This document shows, piece by piece, positions 5,449-13,635 of a stretch of DNA of 26,614 nt. The first letter of the stretch is position 1; every line of letters begins with the position of its first letter. The stretch comes from a virus: positions 1-26,614 of IMG/VR virus record IMGVR_UViG_3300018080_000526, one strand, 5' to 3'. Made by a program: the position numbers and the translations under genes. The notes beneath the pieces were generated by a model. The model had not been told where the DNA came from, did not search any database, and saw nothing but the letters and a program-made list of their open reading frames with translations.

Positions 5449-5588
5449 TCACTCCACGAATTGAAAAATAAATCAACTACGGTTATATTAAAAATGAATT
5501 AAAAATTGTACATATTTTCAATATAAGCGCAACATAGCGAATATAAAGAGAAAAATGGATAAAATTATCACCGTGGATCAGGGTTGAT

Positions 5589-5966
5589 ATGGGAAAATGG
5601 GAGAAGGGGAAATCAGGAAATCCTGCAGGCCGACCACCGGAGTCTGAGGATCTGCGAACGCTGAAGAAGTTGAACAGGACGTTCATAGAAATGAGGCTGA
5701 CTCATTGGCTGCGAAAGCCTTTGAACGAACTCACGGAACTTCTGAAGGACAAGGATCAGGAGGCCATAGACCATTTCATATGCAAAATAATTCTCATGGG
5801 CATAGTGCATGGCGATCACAAGCGCCTCGGATTCATCTTCGATCGTGTCGTCGGAAAAGTTGTCGAGCAAATCGAAACCATAACCGTCCAACCATTTTTA
5901 ATTGAAGGCGAAGTAGACGGGAAAACGCGAAAAGTGACTCTCGGGAGCAAGGAGAAGGATATATGA
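5589..5966 (+). CDS. DUF5681-domain protein, probable small terminase subunit
   Basis: The 125-residue protein opens with WEKGKSGNPAGRP (4-16), the hallmark of the DUF5681 domain found beside phage terminase genes and in small-terminase-like proteins. The rest is helical with a conserved-looking AIDHFICKIILMGIVHGDHKRLGFIFDRVVGK segment (residues about 59-90). Placement at the head of the packaging and virion block supports DNA recognition for packaging, although two genes separate it from the large subunit. ATCAGGG is a weak ribosome site. The stop overlaps the next start by 4 bases. Confidence 0.65.
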   Translation: MGKWEKGKSGNPAGRPPESEDLRTLKKLNRTFIEMRLTHWLRKPLNELTELLKDKDQEAIDHFICKIILMGIVHGDHKRLGFIFDRVVGKVVEQIETITVQPFLIEGEVDGKTRKVTLGSKEKDI

Positions 5967-6820
5967 GCAGAAACATTGGCGATCTTGTGCGGGATAGATT
6001 TTGGCAACCGAATTCCGCGACTACTGAATTTGAAATTCAGTGTATCACGAATCATATGTTCCCTATTTCAGAGCGAAACGGATCCCTATCGGCCTACACG
6101 CATGTTAATAAGTTCGGGCGCGTTTTGAACTATGGAACATCAATCGTTGACGTGAACGACCAGTCGACTCCCAGCGTGTATTCATGGCCGACGTCGCCTG
6201 TTACGCTTGAAGCGATTTCAACATCAGCGGATGACACTGCCGCGGGTGACGGTGCAAGAACAATTGTCGTACAAGGACTTGATGCGAACTGGGAAGAGCA
6301 GGAATCCACCATAACAATGGCCGGCGCTTCAGCATCAACCGCAACATCCGAGTCCTATATCCGGATCCACCGCGCATATGTTGCGACAGCGGGGACGTAT
6401 GCGGCGACGAATGCCGGAGGTAATGCCGGTGTGATCACAATCAGAACATCAAGCGCGGGACAGACACACATTCAGCTTCTGACGACGGTGACAGGATTGG
6501 GTCAAAGTTTGGTGACAAGATATACTATTCCTTCCGGCAAAACAGGATATCTTATTCATGCTGCATTCAGCAATGCCGCAGTCGTGAATAAATCATCTGA
6601 TTTTTATTTGTTCAGGCGCGAAAATGGAGATGATTCAACCGCTCCAGTATCATCCAAAAGGATTATTGAAACATTCAACGGCATATCTTCTTACTTCGAT
6701 CGCGAATGGACGGTTCCGATCAAGCTCCCAGAAAAAACAGACATATGGGTTGCTGCCATCGGAGAAGGATCCGGAACGAATTCTTCCGCAACATTTGACA
6801 TGATTATGACAAATAACTGA
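5963..6820 (+). CDS. Virion structural protein, beta-rich
   Basis: The 285-residue protein overlaps the previous gene by ATGA. It is Thr/Ser/Ala-rich and mostly beta-strand. GLDANWEEQESTITMAG, then SYIRIHRAYV, then LGQSLVTRYTIPSGKTGYLIHA match a family of putative structural proteins I know from marine and freshwater tailed phages, usually annotated only as virion protein. It could be a head fibre or outer decoration. The NeuB-like gene follows directly, so it is one candidate for a glycosylated virion protein. That last point is inference from position only. Confidence 0.6.
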   Translation: MSRNIGDLVRDRFWQPNSATTEFEIQCITNHMFPISERNGSLSAYTHVNKFGRVLNYGTSIVDVNDQSTPSVYSWPTSPVTLEAISTSADDTAAGDGARTIVVQGLDANWEEQESTITMAGASASTATSESYIRIHRAYVATAGTYAATNAGGNAGVITIRTSSAGQTHIQLLTTVTGLGQSLVTRYTIPSGKTGYLIHAAFSNAAVVNKSSDFYLFRRENGDDSTAPVSSKRIIETFNGISSYFDREWTVPIKLPEKTDIWVAAIGEGSGTNSSATFDMIMTNN

Positions 6821-6831
6821 GGATGTATAAT

Positions 6832-7788
6832 ATGCTTGTTATCGCTGAGATAGGATCCAACTGGAAATCCCTCGATACGATTTTAAGATCGATCGACATG
6901 GCGAAATTATGTGGAGCGGATGCCGTCAAGCTTCAGCTGTACGACCATCAAAAGCTCTATGGATATAGGCGCCGGATGGCTGGATGCCTTGAACCTCACC
7001 ATGTTCAGCATGCGTCGGAAAGAGCTAGAGAGAATGGGCTGAAGTTCATCCTATCGGTTTTCGATCCGAATGACGTTTGGGAGGTGAGGAGCCACGTCGA
7101 TTATATAAAAATCGCATCTTCGAATAGCTCTGATGTCCTTCTGCTCCAGTCTGCTGCCGAGTGCGACAGGCCAATCATACTTTCTACAGGAGCATCTAGC
7201 ATATCGGATATCAGAAGATCCCTAGGCACGATTTCCAGCATTCGCAATGATGATATGGATACGACTCTCATGTATTGCGTGAGTTCTTATCCCTCCGTCG
7301 AAAATGATCTGTCGGTGATATCGCTCCTGAGGATAGAGTTCGGCCTTCCTGTGGGCCTGTCGGATCATTCGCTGGACGTGTTCAACTCTCCGGTTATTGC
7401 AAAGGATGTATACGGTTGCAGCATGATTGAGAAGCATTTCAAGATTTCAAACATGGGAACGCCTGATTCTGGACATTCCCTTGGCATGCATGACTTCGAG
7501 CGGATGACGAGGCGTCTTGCTTCAGGCATGCCTCGCGAGATGCCGAAGTGCGAAGGGGAAGAACACATGCTTTTGAAAAATAAAGTCAGGCTTGTTGCGA
7601 TCGATTCGATCGATCCAGGCGATACGTTTTCATATGGAAAAAATTTCGGAATTTTTCGCTCGAAAGAGCCTTGCGAAGATCCGATGTCACCATATGAATG
7701 GATGAGCGTAGATAACGCAAAATGCTGTGGATTTCTTTCCATAGGCGACTCGATAAGGCGTGTGCATGTAGAGGGCTTGAAAGATTGA
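6832..7788 (+). CDS. NeuB/PseI-type nonulosonic acid synthase
   Basis: The 318-residue protein matches sialic/pseudaminic/legionaminic acid synthases, which join phosphoenolpyruvate to a six-carbon amino sugar to make a nine-carbon acid. Visible motifs are VIAEIGSNW (3-11), GADAVKLQLYD (28-38), FILSVFDPND (72-81), YIKIASSN (91-98), RPIILSTG (113-120), MYCVSSYPS (147-155), GLSDHS (175-180), EKHF (200-203) and GHSLGMHDFERM (214-225). The last 70 residues form a SAF-like domain (FLSIGDSIRR), so the gene is complete. I chose the ATG at 6832 with GAGG nine bases upstream; an ATG at 6823 has none. Substrate class cannot be told from sequence alone. It lies between a virion gene and terminase, so it is expressed late. 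Confidence 0.9.
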   Translation: MLVIAEIGSNWKSLDTILRSIDMAKLCGADAVKLQLYDHQKLYGYRRRMAGCLEPHHVQHASERARENGLKFILSVFDPNDVWEVRSHVDYIKIASSNSSDVLLLQSAAECDRPIILSTGASSISDIRRSLGTISSIRNDDMDTTLMYCVSSYPSVENDLSVISLLRIEFGLPVGLSDHSLDVFNSPVIAKDVYGCSMIEKHFKISNMGTPDSGHSLGMHDFERMTRRLASGMPREMPKCEGEEHMLLKNKVRLVAIDSIDPGDTFSYGKNFGIFRSKEPCEDPMSPYEWMSVDNAKCCGFLSIGDSIRRVHVEGLKD

Positions 7789-9110
7789 GATCATTTAAGG
7801 CTCACAGTCTCAAGCAGTCTACGGCCCTATTTTCACAGAAAAAGATCACGATAGCTGCCACAGGAGTTCAATGGGGGAAAACCATTTTAGGTGTCGTGTG
7901 GCTAAAGATGCTGATGCATCAGTTCAATGATCCGGAAGATGCCTTTATTGTTACCAGCCCGACTTACAAGATCCTGTCGCAATCTACCCTACCGCCATTT
8001 TTGAGGATGAATGAAGATATAGGGAAGTACCACGGGCAGGAGAGTTCATTTCAAATTCGCGGAGGCGGAAAGGTCTGGTTCAGGACAAACCATGATCCAG
8101 ATTCTGTTGTCGGAATAACAAACGTTCGAGGGATCCTTTGCGACGAAGCCGGAAAATATTCGAGATACTTTTGGGACAATATTCAAGCGCGTTCGAGCAT
8201 CTGCAAGGCGCCAGTGATGATCGTAACGAGTCCATACTCGTTGAACTGGCTCTACAAGGATTTCATCAAAAAATGGATGGCTGGAGACGAGCACGTTCAT
8301 CAAATTGCAAATATCGTCATGGCCAGATCGGATGAAAATCCTTATTTCCCTAAAGAAGAATATGAAGAGCGAAAGTTGACGATGGATCCGCGCCGGCACA
8401 ACATGATATACGGCGGGAAATTCGAGAAGGCCGAAGGACTTGTCTACAGCCATTTTGATGAGAAAATTCACGTCGTAGAACCATTTTCTTTACCGCACGG
8501 GACGAGATATTTTGCAGGCGTGGATTGGGGGTATACGGATCCATTTGTAATAAAAGTCAGGGCCATCACGCCCGATGGAACTCACTACTCGATTGCAGAA
8601 TTTTATAAAACCCAGCTGAGAAGCGGGAAGATGGTTGAAGCTGCGGCGAGATTTGCCTCAATGTGGCCTATCGAGACTTTTTTTTGTGACCCGTCACGGC
8701 CTGACTACATATCTGAATTTTGTGCGCATGGCTTGACTGCTGTCGGAGCAACAAACGCCATACAGATGGGAATAGACAGGCACCATGAACTTATCATTTC
8801 TGATCGATACTACGTATTCGCTGGAACATGCAGGTACACGCTTGACGAGTACGAGATGTATCACTATCCCGAGGAAAAAGAATTGAACCCAAATCAGGAC
8901 GGAAAGGACGAACTTCCGGTCGATCAAGCGAACCACTGCATGGACTGTGAACGGTATGTCACATATGGGACATGGGATGTTGTGAAAAGAAGAAAACGTG
9001 ATATAATCACCGGGATAAAAACAAATGATGCGTTTTTTCCGGCTGCTCCTGATGACAGGAAGTTGTTAAAAGAGAAAAAATATTGGGAAAAGGATGGATA
9101 TTTCGAATGA
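7785..9110 (+). CDS. terL: Terminase large subunit
   Basis: The packaging motor: ATPase and RuvC-like nuclease domains. Numbering from the TTG at 7785, Walker A is TGVQWGKT (26-33), Walker B is GILCDEAG (116-123) and the coupling motif is VTSP (147-150). The nuclease acids are D247 (GVDWGYTDP), D302 (CDPSRPD) and D380 or D387 (DQANHCMDCERY). The TTG overlaps the neuB-like stop as TTGA and has GAGGG ten bases upstream. It leaves the usual short lead (FKAHSLKQSTALF) before Walker A. An ATG at 7722 would give 462 residues but lacks a ribosome site and overlaps neuB by 67 bases. Length is normal for the family. Confidence 0.93.
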   Translation: MRSFKAHSLKQSTALFSQKKITIAATGVQWGKTILGVVWLKMLMHQFNDPEDAFIVTSPTYKILSQSTLPPFLRMNEDIGKYHGQESSFQIRGGGKVWFRTNHDPDSVVGITNVRGILCDEAGKYSRYFWDNIQARSSICKAPVMIVTSPYSLNWLYKDFIKKWMAGDEHVHQIANIVMARSDENPYFPKEEYEERKLTMDPRRHNMIYGGKFEKAEGLVYSHFDEKIHVVEPFSLPHGTRYFAGVDWGYTDPFVIKVRAITPDGTHYSIAEFYKTQLRSGKMVEAAARFASMWPIETFFCDPSRPDYISEFCAHGLTAVGATNAIQMGIDRHHELIISDRYYVFAGTCRYTLDEYEMYHYPEEKELNPNQDGKDELPVDQANHCMDCERYVTYGTWDVVKRRKRDIITGIKTNDAFFPAAPDDRKLLKEKKYWEKDGYFE

Positions 9111-9442
9111 TATACCCCTATCACTGCGAATGTGGACACGACTTTGAGGTATACAAACCGGTTGGCGACATTGAAAACCAAGAGATGTGTCCGAAATGCA
9201 ATGCTGTAGCAATGCGCGTTATCGCACGTAAAGGCCATTTTTACGGCGCAAAAGTCGAGGACGCAGAGTACTGCCCAGCGATGGGTTGCGTCGTCAAAAA
9301 TCAGAAACATCGCAGGCAGCTGGCAAGGGATCGAGGAATGGTAGAGGTAGGGAACGACAGCGGCGAATATTTCAAGCGAATGGAGCGGGACAAGCAAAAA
9401 GAAACCGAAAAATTTTATGATGAGGTTGCAAGGGGAATTTGA
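9107..9442 (+). CDS. FmdB-like zinc-ribbon protein
   Basis: The start is the ATG at 9107, overlapping the terminase stop as ATGA. The 111-residue product begins with a zinc ribbon, YHCECGHDFEVYKP then MCPKCNAVAMRV (cysteines 7, 9, 28 and 31), as in the FmdB regulatory family. The C-terminal half is charged and helical (KRMERDKQKETEKFYDE). Such small ribbon proteins are common between terminase and portal genes of metagenomic podoviruses. Role unknown; nucleic-acid or head-protein contact is plausible. Confidence 0.7.
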   Translation: MIYPYHCECGHDFEVYKPVGDIENQEMCPKCNAVAMRVIARKGHFYGAKVEDAEYCPAMGCVVKNQKHRRQLARDRGMVEVGNDSGEYFKRMERDKQKETEKFYDEVARGI

Positions 9443-9582
9443 TGCCAATTTCTCTTATTGAAGAGCATAAAATAATTTTTGATTGCCAAAAATATTTTGA
9501 AATGAAGCTGATGCTTCAGATCGCTGCGGGAATAATCGCTTGGTATTTAATAACATATTTAAATAAATGCGCCAAAAAATAA
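9442..9582 (+). CDS. 46-residue single-pass membrane protein
   Basis: The ATG at 9442 overlaps the preceding stop (TGATG) and has AGGGG upstream. The product, MPISLIEEHKIIFDC to KCAKK, has one membrane helix around residues 24-40 (MLQIAAGIIAWYLITYL) and a short basic end. A holin or other lysis-timing role is possible but unproven; its place between terminase and portal is not the usual lysis position. Confidence 0.6.
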   Translation: MPISLIEEHKIIFDCQKYFEMKLMLQIAAGIIAWYLITYLNKCAKK

Positions 9583-9604
9583 TTATGGGTTGGGAACTTG
9601 CATA

Positions 9605-11467
9605 ATGACTTTTGAAACAATCAACATCGAAAACGAGTATGGATCATCCGAACTGGATGGCAGAGGCCCGGATATTGACGACGAAGAGGCTTCCGAAGTC
9701 AGAAAGTTCATGAAGGAATTCTACCGGTACAAGAAGTACAGGAGCAGGTACGACAAGAACTACATGGACTACTACAAGATGTTCAGAGGCGTGCAATGGT
9801 CCTCTAGACGCCCATACTGGCGGAACTCAGAGATCATCAACATGATCTGGCAAGTCATACAGTCTCAGGTTCCTCTTCAAACCGATGTTCGCCCTACATG
9901 GGAATTCGTTGCCAAGGAGCCGAACGACGTAGAATTCGCCGATATCCTCAACTCAATTGCAAAAAGTGATTTCGGTCAAAAAAACTGGATGAACGTGCTG
10001 CTTGAAGTTATTTATGACGGATGGATCTACGGGACATCCTACAGTTCAATGGAATTCGATCCCTCTTTGGATCATGGGCTCGGTTCCGCTGTATTCAGGT
10101 CTGAAGATCCGTTTTATTGCTATCCGGATCCAGCATCAACTGACGTCAATTGCCCTGACAGCAGAGGTTTCTTCCGGGCGAAGCCGATTGAGACATCACG
10201 TTTGAGGGAAATGCATCCTGATCGAGCTGACATGATCAAGCCTGATGTTCGTGATATCGTTCGCAAGGAACGGACTGAACTCAAGGATTTCAAACTCACT
10301 CATTTTTCCAGCGATGTCGATCTTCCTGAAGGCACGTACGGATCGATCTGCGACAATTCGAAGACCGACATGACTTTCGTGATCGATGGATGGTTCCTTC
10401 CGAAAGAAACGGTCGAGGAGGAATTCGAGGAGGAAGGAGAGGATGGAAGGCTGACAAAAAAATTCCGGATAATGAGGAAATGGCCGAGAGGCCGAAGGAT
10501 CAGGATTGCGAACGGAATGATGCTTATCAACAGGGAACTAGACTATGAGGACGGCCTGATTCCATTTTCCAAGTACAACAATTATATACTTCCGCGTGAA
10601 TTTCATGGGGTGAGCGAGGTTGAGCAGCTCGAAAGTCCACAAAAGATTTTTAACAAGATGGTCTGCTTCACGCTCGACGCCTACGCGATGACTGGAAATC
10701 CAGTTTGGATCGTCGATAGAAATTCCGGAGTAGACACTGATTCAGGAATCGTGAATGTCCCCGGATCCATAGTCGAGAAAAATCCGAATACGGAAGTCAG
10801 GCGACTAGATGGAGCTTCAATTGCTCCCGGCGCACTTGGAATCATTGACCGATTGGAATCCTGGTTCAATACGAACGCCGGCATATCCGACTTGCAATCA
10901 GGAGAGGCTCCAGGAGGAGTCACTGCTGCAAGCGCGATCGAACAGTTGATATCAATCCAGCGTACGCGGATCCGGCAGAAGCAGCGAAACCTGGACACGT
11001 ATATGAAAACAGTCGGGCGTCAATACATGAACCGCGTTTTGGAATTTTATTCTGTGCCAAAGATATTTAGAATAACAGCCAAAGATGGATCAATCATTTT
11101 TCGAAAATTCCGAATCGATCGAGAGGCGGACGAGCAGGGCAGGATGATGCGTGTAGCTGTGTGGCAAGACGTCAAAAAAGATGATTCGGACGATAGTCAG
11201 GACGTAAAAATGGTTGAACTGCCGGTCAAAAGGCTCATAATCAAAGGTGATCTTGACATAGATGTAAAAAGCGGTTCCAGCTTGCCGTTCGAAATAGCAG
11301 ACATCGAAAGAAAATCGTTCGCGCTTTTCGATCGAAACATAATTGACGAGGAAGAAATTCTGGAACGTCTCGATGTGCCGAATAGGGAAAGGATCCTTCA
11401 GAGGCTTCAGGAGCGAAGGGAAATGATTGCGGCACAAGAGCAACAGCAGCAGCAGCAGAAGGGATGA
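9605..11467 (+). CDS. Portal (head-tail connector) protein
   Basis: The 620-residue protein has the size, position and motifs of podovirus-type portals, which form the dodecameric ring at the packaging vertex. It opens acidic, then YDKNYMDYYKMFRGVQW and INMIWQVIQSQVPLQT, and the core DPFYCYPDPAS segment. Near residues 435-450, GGVTAASAIEQLISIQRTR is the conserved portal helix. The C-terminus is charged and ends in a CAG-coded glutamine run (11440-11459). The start is taken at ATG 9605; TTG 9590 is in frame but less likely. Directly upstream are terminase and small genes. Confidence 0.9.
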   Translation: MTFETINIENEYGSSELDGRGPDIDDEEASEVRKFMKEFYRYKKYRSRYDKNYMDYYKMFRGVQWSSRRPYWRNSEIINMIWQVIQSQVPLQTDVRPTWEFVAKEPNDVEFADILNSIAKSDFGQKNWMNVLLEVIYDGWIYGTSYSSMEFDPSLDHGLGSAVFRSEDPFYCYPDPASTDVNCPDSRGFFRAKPIETSRLREMHPDRADMIKPDVRDIVRKERTELKDFKLTHFSSDVDLPEGTYGSICDNSKTDMTFVIDGWFLPKETVEEEFEEEGEDGRLTKKFRIMRKWPRGRRIRIANGMMLINRELDYEDGLIPFSKYNNYILPREFHGVSEVEQLESPQKIFNKMVCFTLDAYAMTGNPVWIVDRNSGVDTDSGIVNVPGSIVEKNPNTEVRRLDGASIAPGALGIIDRLESWFNTNAGISDLQSGEAPGGVTAASAIEQLISIQRTRIRQKQRNLDTYMKTVGRQYMNRVLEFYSVPKIFRITAKDGSIIFRKFRIDREADEQGRMMRVAVWQDVKKDDSDDSQDVKMVELPVKRLIIKGDLDIDVKSGSSLPFEIADIERKSFALFDRNIIDEEEILERLDVPNRERILQRLQERREMIAAQEQQQQQQKG

Positions 11468-11470
11468 AAG

Positions 11471-11512
11471 ATGGGATGCAAGAAGGGCGGAAAGAAACCA
11501 AAGAAAAGATGA
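11471..11512 (+). CDS. 13-residue Lys-rich mini-ORF
   Basis: An ATG at 11471 with GAAGGG about 11 bases upstream encodes MGCKKGGKKPKKR and ends at TGA 11510-11512, between portal and the next gene. I recall comparable tiny Cys/Gly/Lys peptides at the same place in other phage genomes, but cannot verify that here. It may be a true miniprotein that binds DNA or acidic head proteins, or only a translational coupler. Confidence 0.35.
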   Translation: MGCKKGGKKPKKR

Positions 11513-11522
11513 AAGGCGAGTC

Positions 11523-11792
11523 ATGGACGGACAGGAAATGAATCAGGGCCAAGCAAATCCTCAGAATCTTCCGGGTGACATACTGGTAGGCATGAATGCT
11601 GTCGGCCAGGCTGCTCAGGATGCTGGAGCACCGCAAGAGCTTCTTCAAATTCTTATGCAGTCTATTCAGCTGTACCAGCAATTCCTCGAAGGAATGAGCC
11701 AAGGGCAAGGGCAAGGGCAAGGGCAAGGGCAGGGAGGCGTGAGCCGGGTCAATACCATGGGCGAGGTTGCCAGCCCTGCAGGAGTACGATGA
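11523..11792 (+). CDS. Gln/Gly-rich small head-region protein
   Basis: Taking the ATG at 11523 (AAAGGCGAG upstream) gives 89 residues. A helical middle (ILVGMNAVGQAAQDAGAPQELLQILMQSIQLYQQFLEGM) is followed by a (GQ)n tract encoded by CAAGGG repeats and a short tail. It sits between portal and scaffold, where podoviruses carry small assembly proteins. No family name assigned. Longer versions of the frame start inside the portal gene and are rejected. Confidence 0.6.
   Translation: MDGQEMNQGQANPQNLPGDILVGMNAVGQAAQDAGAPQELLQILMQSIQLYQQFLEGMSQGQGQGQGQGQGGVSRVNTMGEVASPAGVR
11700..11735 (+). repeat. CAAGGG hexamer microsatellite
   Basis: Five perfect CAAGGG hexamers (11700-11729) and one CAGGGA lie inside a coding sequence and encode Gln-Gly repeats. 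The unit is a multiple of three, so copy-number slips would change protein length without frameshift. Confidence 0.8.
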
Positions 11793-11805
11793 TAAGGATC
11801 TTTTG

Positions 11806-12678
11806 ATGGAAGAGAACTACGGAATATCCGAATCAGATTTTGCGATCACGGATCAACCGTCGGAAAATGAGGATCAACCTATAAAGGCATCCGAAATATC
11901 CGGCGATGAAAATAGTGAGCGGCTCTTCACATATACGGCATCGGGAAAACAGGTTGAGGAACCTCTTGAAACCGTTCTTAAGCGTGCATCCATGGGATAC
12001 AACTACGCCCAGCACATGAACGAGTTCAAGTCCCAGCGTGCCGCATGGGAAGAATCGACGAGAGAGAAAGAGGCCAGAATTCGGGAACTGGAGCAAAAAT
12101 GGTCGCCATACGAGTCCTATGCGAAGGAAAACCCCGAATGGGCCGAACATGTCAGAAGTTCATGGGAGAACCGCACAGGGGGAGGATTCAACGGACAGCA
12201 GTCTCCGCAATCTACGCCCGAGCAGGTGCTTCCGCAGCATGTCAGGCAGGAGCTTGACGAACTTCGCAGCTTCCGAGACGAGTTCAAGGGTTTTCGGGAC
12301 AGCATGAGACAGCAGAACGAGGATCATGCGCTCAAGCAGGACATAGATTCGACTGTCAGCGAGTACAAGAATTTTGATTTTTCAAGGTCTGATCCAGAAA
12401 CGGGCAAGACTTTGGAATATAAAATTCTTGAGCACATGCAGAGAAACGGAATTAACAGCTTCAAGGCTGCATTTCGGGATCTTATGTTCGATGAAATAGT
12501 CGGGAAAGAAGCTATGAAGGCTAAAGAAGAAGCTGCGAATGCCATCAAGCAGCGGAACCAGGAAGGTTTCGTTGCGGAATCCAAGGAGCCTGCTTTCAAG
12601 TTTTCAGGCGGACAGCCGAAAGCACGATCCTACTTCGATTTGGTCGAGGAAGGTGGAAGAGAGCTTGGCATGTTTTAA
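11806..12678 (+). CDS. Capsid scaffolding protein
   Basis: The 290-residue protein lies directly before the major capsid gene and has the composition of a phage scaffold: an acidic N-terminus, long charged helices with coiled-coil character (SQRAAWEESTREKEARIRELEQKW, about residues 75-98) and a Gln-rich linker. A basic C-terminal part follows (QPKARSYFDLVEEGG), of the sort that contacts coat protein. Scaffolds guide procapsid assembly and leave before or during packaging. I took the ATG at 11806 with TAAGGAT upstream; a TTG at 11767 with GCGAGG is an alternative that overlaps the previous gene. No protease domain was seen. Confidence 0.75.
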   Translation: MEENYGISESDFAITDQPSENEDQPIKASEISGDENSERLFTYTASGKQVEEPLETVLKRASMGYNYAQHMNEFKSQRAAWEESTREKEARIRELEQKWSPYESYAKENPEWAEHVRSSWENRTGGGFNGQQSPQSTPEQVLPQHVRQELDELRSFRDEFKGFRDSMRQQNEDHALKQDIDSTVSEYKNFDFSRSDPETGKTLEYKILEHMQRNGINSFKAAFRDLMFDEIVGKEAMKAKEEAANAIKQRNQEGFVAESKEPAFKFSGGQPKARSYFDLVEEGGRELGMF

Positions 12679-12699
12679 CATTCCATGGAGGAATGGATC

Positions 12700-13623
12700 A
12701 TGGCCGTATCGATAGATCAGTTGACTGCCATTACGCACAAGAAAATTCTACCACGTCTATATGACAACATTTTCGACAGCAATATTCTTCTCAAACGCAT
12801 GTTGAAAAGCGGACAATATGTCCCCATTGACGGAGGGGCAACCATCGACGTTCCTCTGAACTACGCAACAACCACAGCATCTGGCTGGTATCAGGGTGCC
12901 GAGACTCTTAGCACAACTGATAATGAGAATATCTCGGCTGCGCGCTATAACTGGAAGTCCGCATATGCGGGAATTTCCATCACTGAAGAGGACGAGCTGA
13001 AGAACTCTGGCAATGCCGGTGTTTTGAAGCTGCTCGCATCGAAAGCGATGATTGCCGAGAAAACCTTGAAGGATACTCTGGGAACCGGTCTATACAGTGA
13101 TGGGACTGACACAAAATCAATCGTCGGGCTGCGGGACATTTGTGCGACAGATCAGACTGTCGGAGGAATTTCGCAGGCAACCAACTCATGGTGGCAGGCT
13201 CAAGTCGATTCTACAAGCACGACTCTCACTATGTCTGTCCTTCAATCTCTGTACGAGGATGCCACCGTAGACGTCGAAAAACCGACGGTTGTGACCGCAA
13301 CTCGCGCGAACTACAACCGTTACTACAACCTTCTGCAGCCGCAGCAGCGGTTCACGGACGACATGACTGCGCGAGGAGGTTTTCAGAACCTCATGTTCAA
13401 CGGTGTACCTTTCGTGTCAGACAGCTATACGCCGGCGAATCATGTTTTTATGCTGAATGAAAAACACCTGTTCTTGTGGTATCAGCCGCAGCGAAATTTC
13501 AGCGCAGAAGCGTTTCAAAAGCCGATCAACCAGCAGGTTAAGGTCAGCAGGATCATTTGGATGGGTTCTTTTGGATCATCTAACAACAGGCTGCATGCCG
13601 CCGCTACAGCACTCGCTGCTTAA
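12700..13623 (+). CDS. Major capsid protein
   Basis: The 307-residue protein matches a family of phage major capsid proteins presumed to have the HK97 fold. It has MAVSIDQLTAITHKKILPRL at the N-terminus, then an IDVPLNYATTTASGWYQGAETL segment, then YAGISITEEDELKNSGNAGVLKLLASK, then IVGLRDI, a VTATRANYNRYYNL helix and a C-terminal IIWMGSF strand. The start is ATG 12700, seven bases after GGAGG. An upstream ATG at 12685 has no ribosome site. It lies between scaffold and decoration candidate, as expected. Confidence 0.9.
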   Translation: MAVSIDQLTAITHKKILPRLYDNIFDSNILLKRMLKSGQYVPIDGGATIDVPLNYATTTASGWYQGAETLSTTDNENISAARYNWKSAYAGISITEEDELKNSGNAGVLKLLASKAMIAEKTLKDTLGTGLYSDGTDTKSIVGLRDICATDQTVGGISQATNSWWQAQVDSTSTTLTMSVLQSLYEDATVDVEKPTVVTATRANYNRYYNLLQPQQRFTDDMTARGGFQNLMFNGVPFVSDSYTPANHVFMLNEKHLFLWYQPQRNFSAEAFQKPINQQVKVSRIIWMGSFGSSNNRLHAAATALAA

Positions 13624-13635
13624 GGAGGATCGAAA

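Larger units (their letters stand above)
5065..5588. other. 524-base interval without an intact gene
   Basis: This interval separates the nuclease from the packaging genes. It holds a TATAAT box, three consecutive hairpins (5082-5098, 5105-5112, 5117-5148), a 16-bp perfect palindrome (GAACCGGATCCGGTTC, 5233-5248), the minus-strand methyltransferase remnant (5263-5448), and an AT-rich leader (5466-5588) just before the DUF5681 gene. In that leader TTCAAT and AATATA boxes with about 17-bp spacing could be a weak late promoter. It looks like a scar of gene loss plus control sequence. Confidence 0.5.

Noticed and set aside
5173-5502. 109-codon plus-strand ORF
   Set aside because: It runs antisense across the methyltransferase remnant, begins without a ribosome site and has shadow-like composition.
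8924-9448. 174-codon minus-strand ORF
   Set aside because: Antisense to the terminase end and the zinc-ribbon gene, which have clear motifs and coupled starts; it is a long shadow.
11427-11522. N-terminal extension of the Gln/Gly-rich gene into the portal gene
   Set aside because: The extension is the +1 reading of the portal's CAG repeat and tail and of the mini-ORF; the ATG at 11523 has its own ribosome site.
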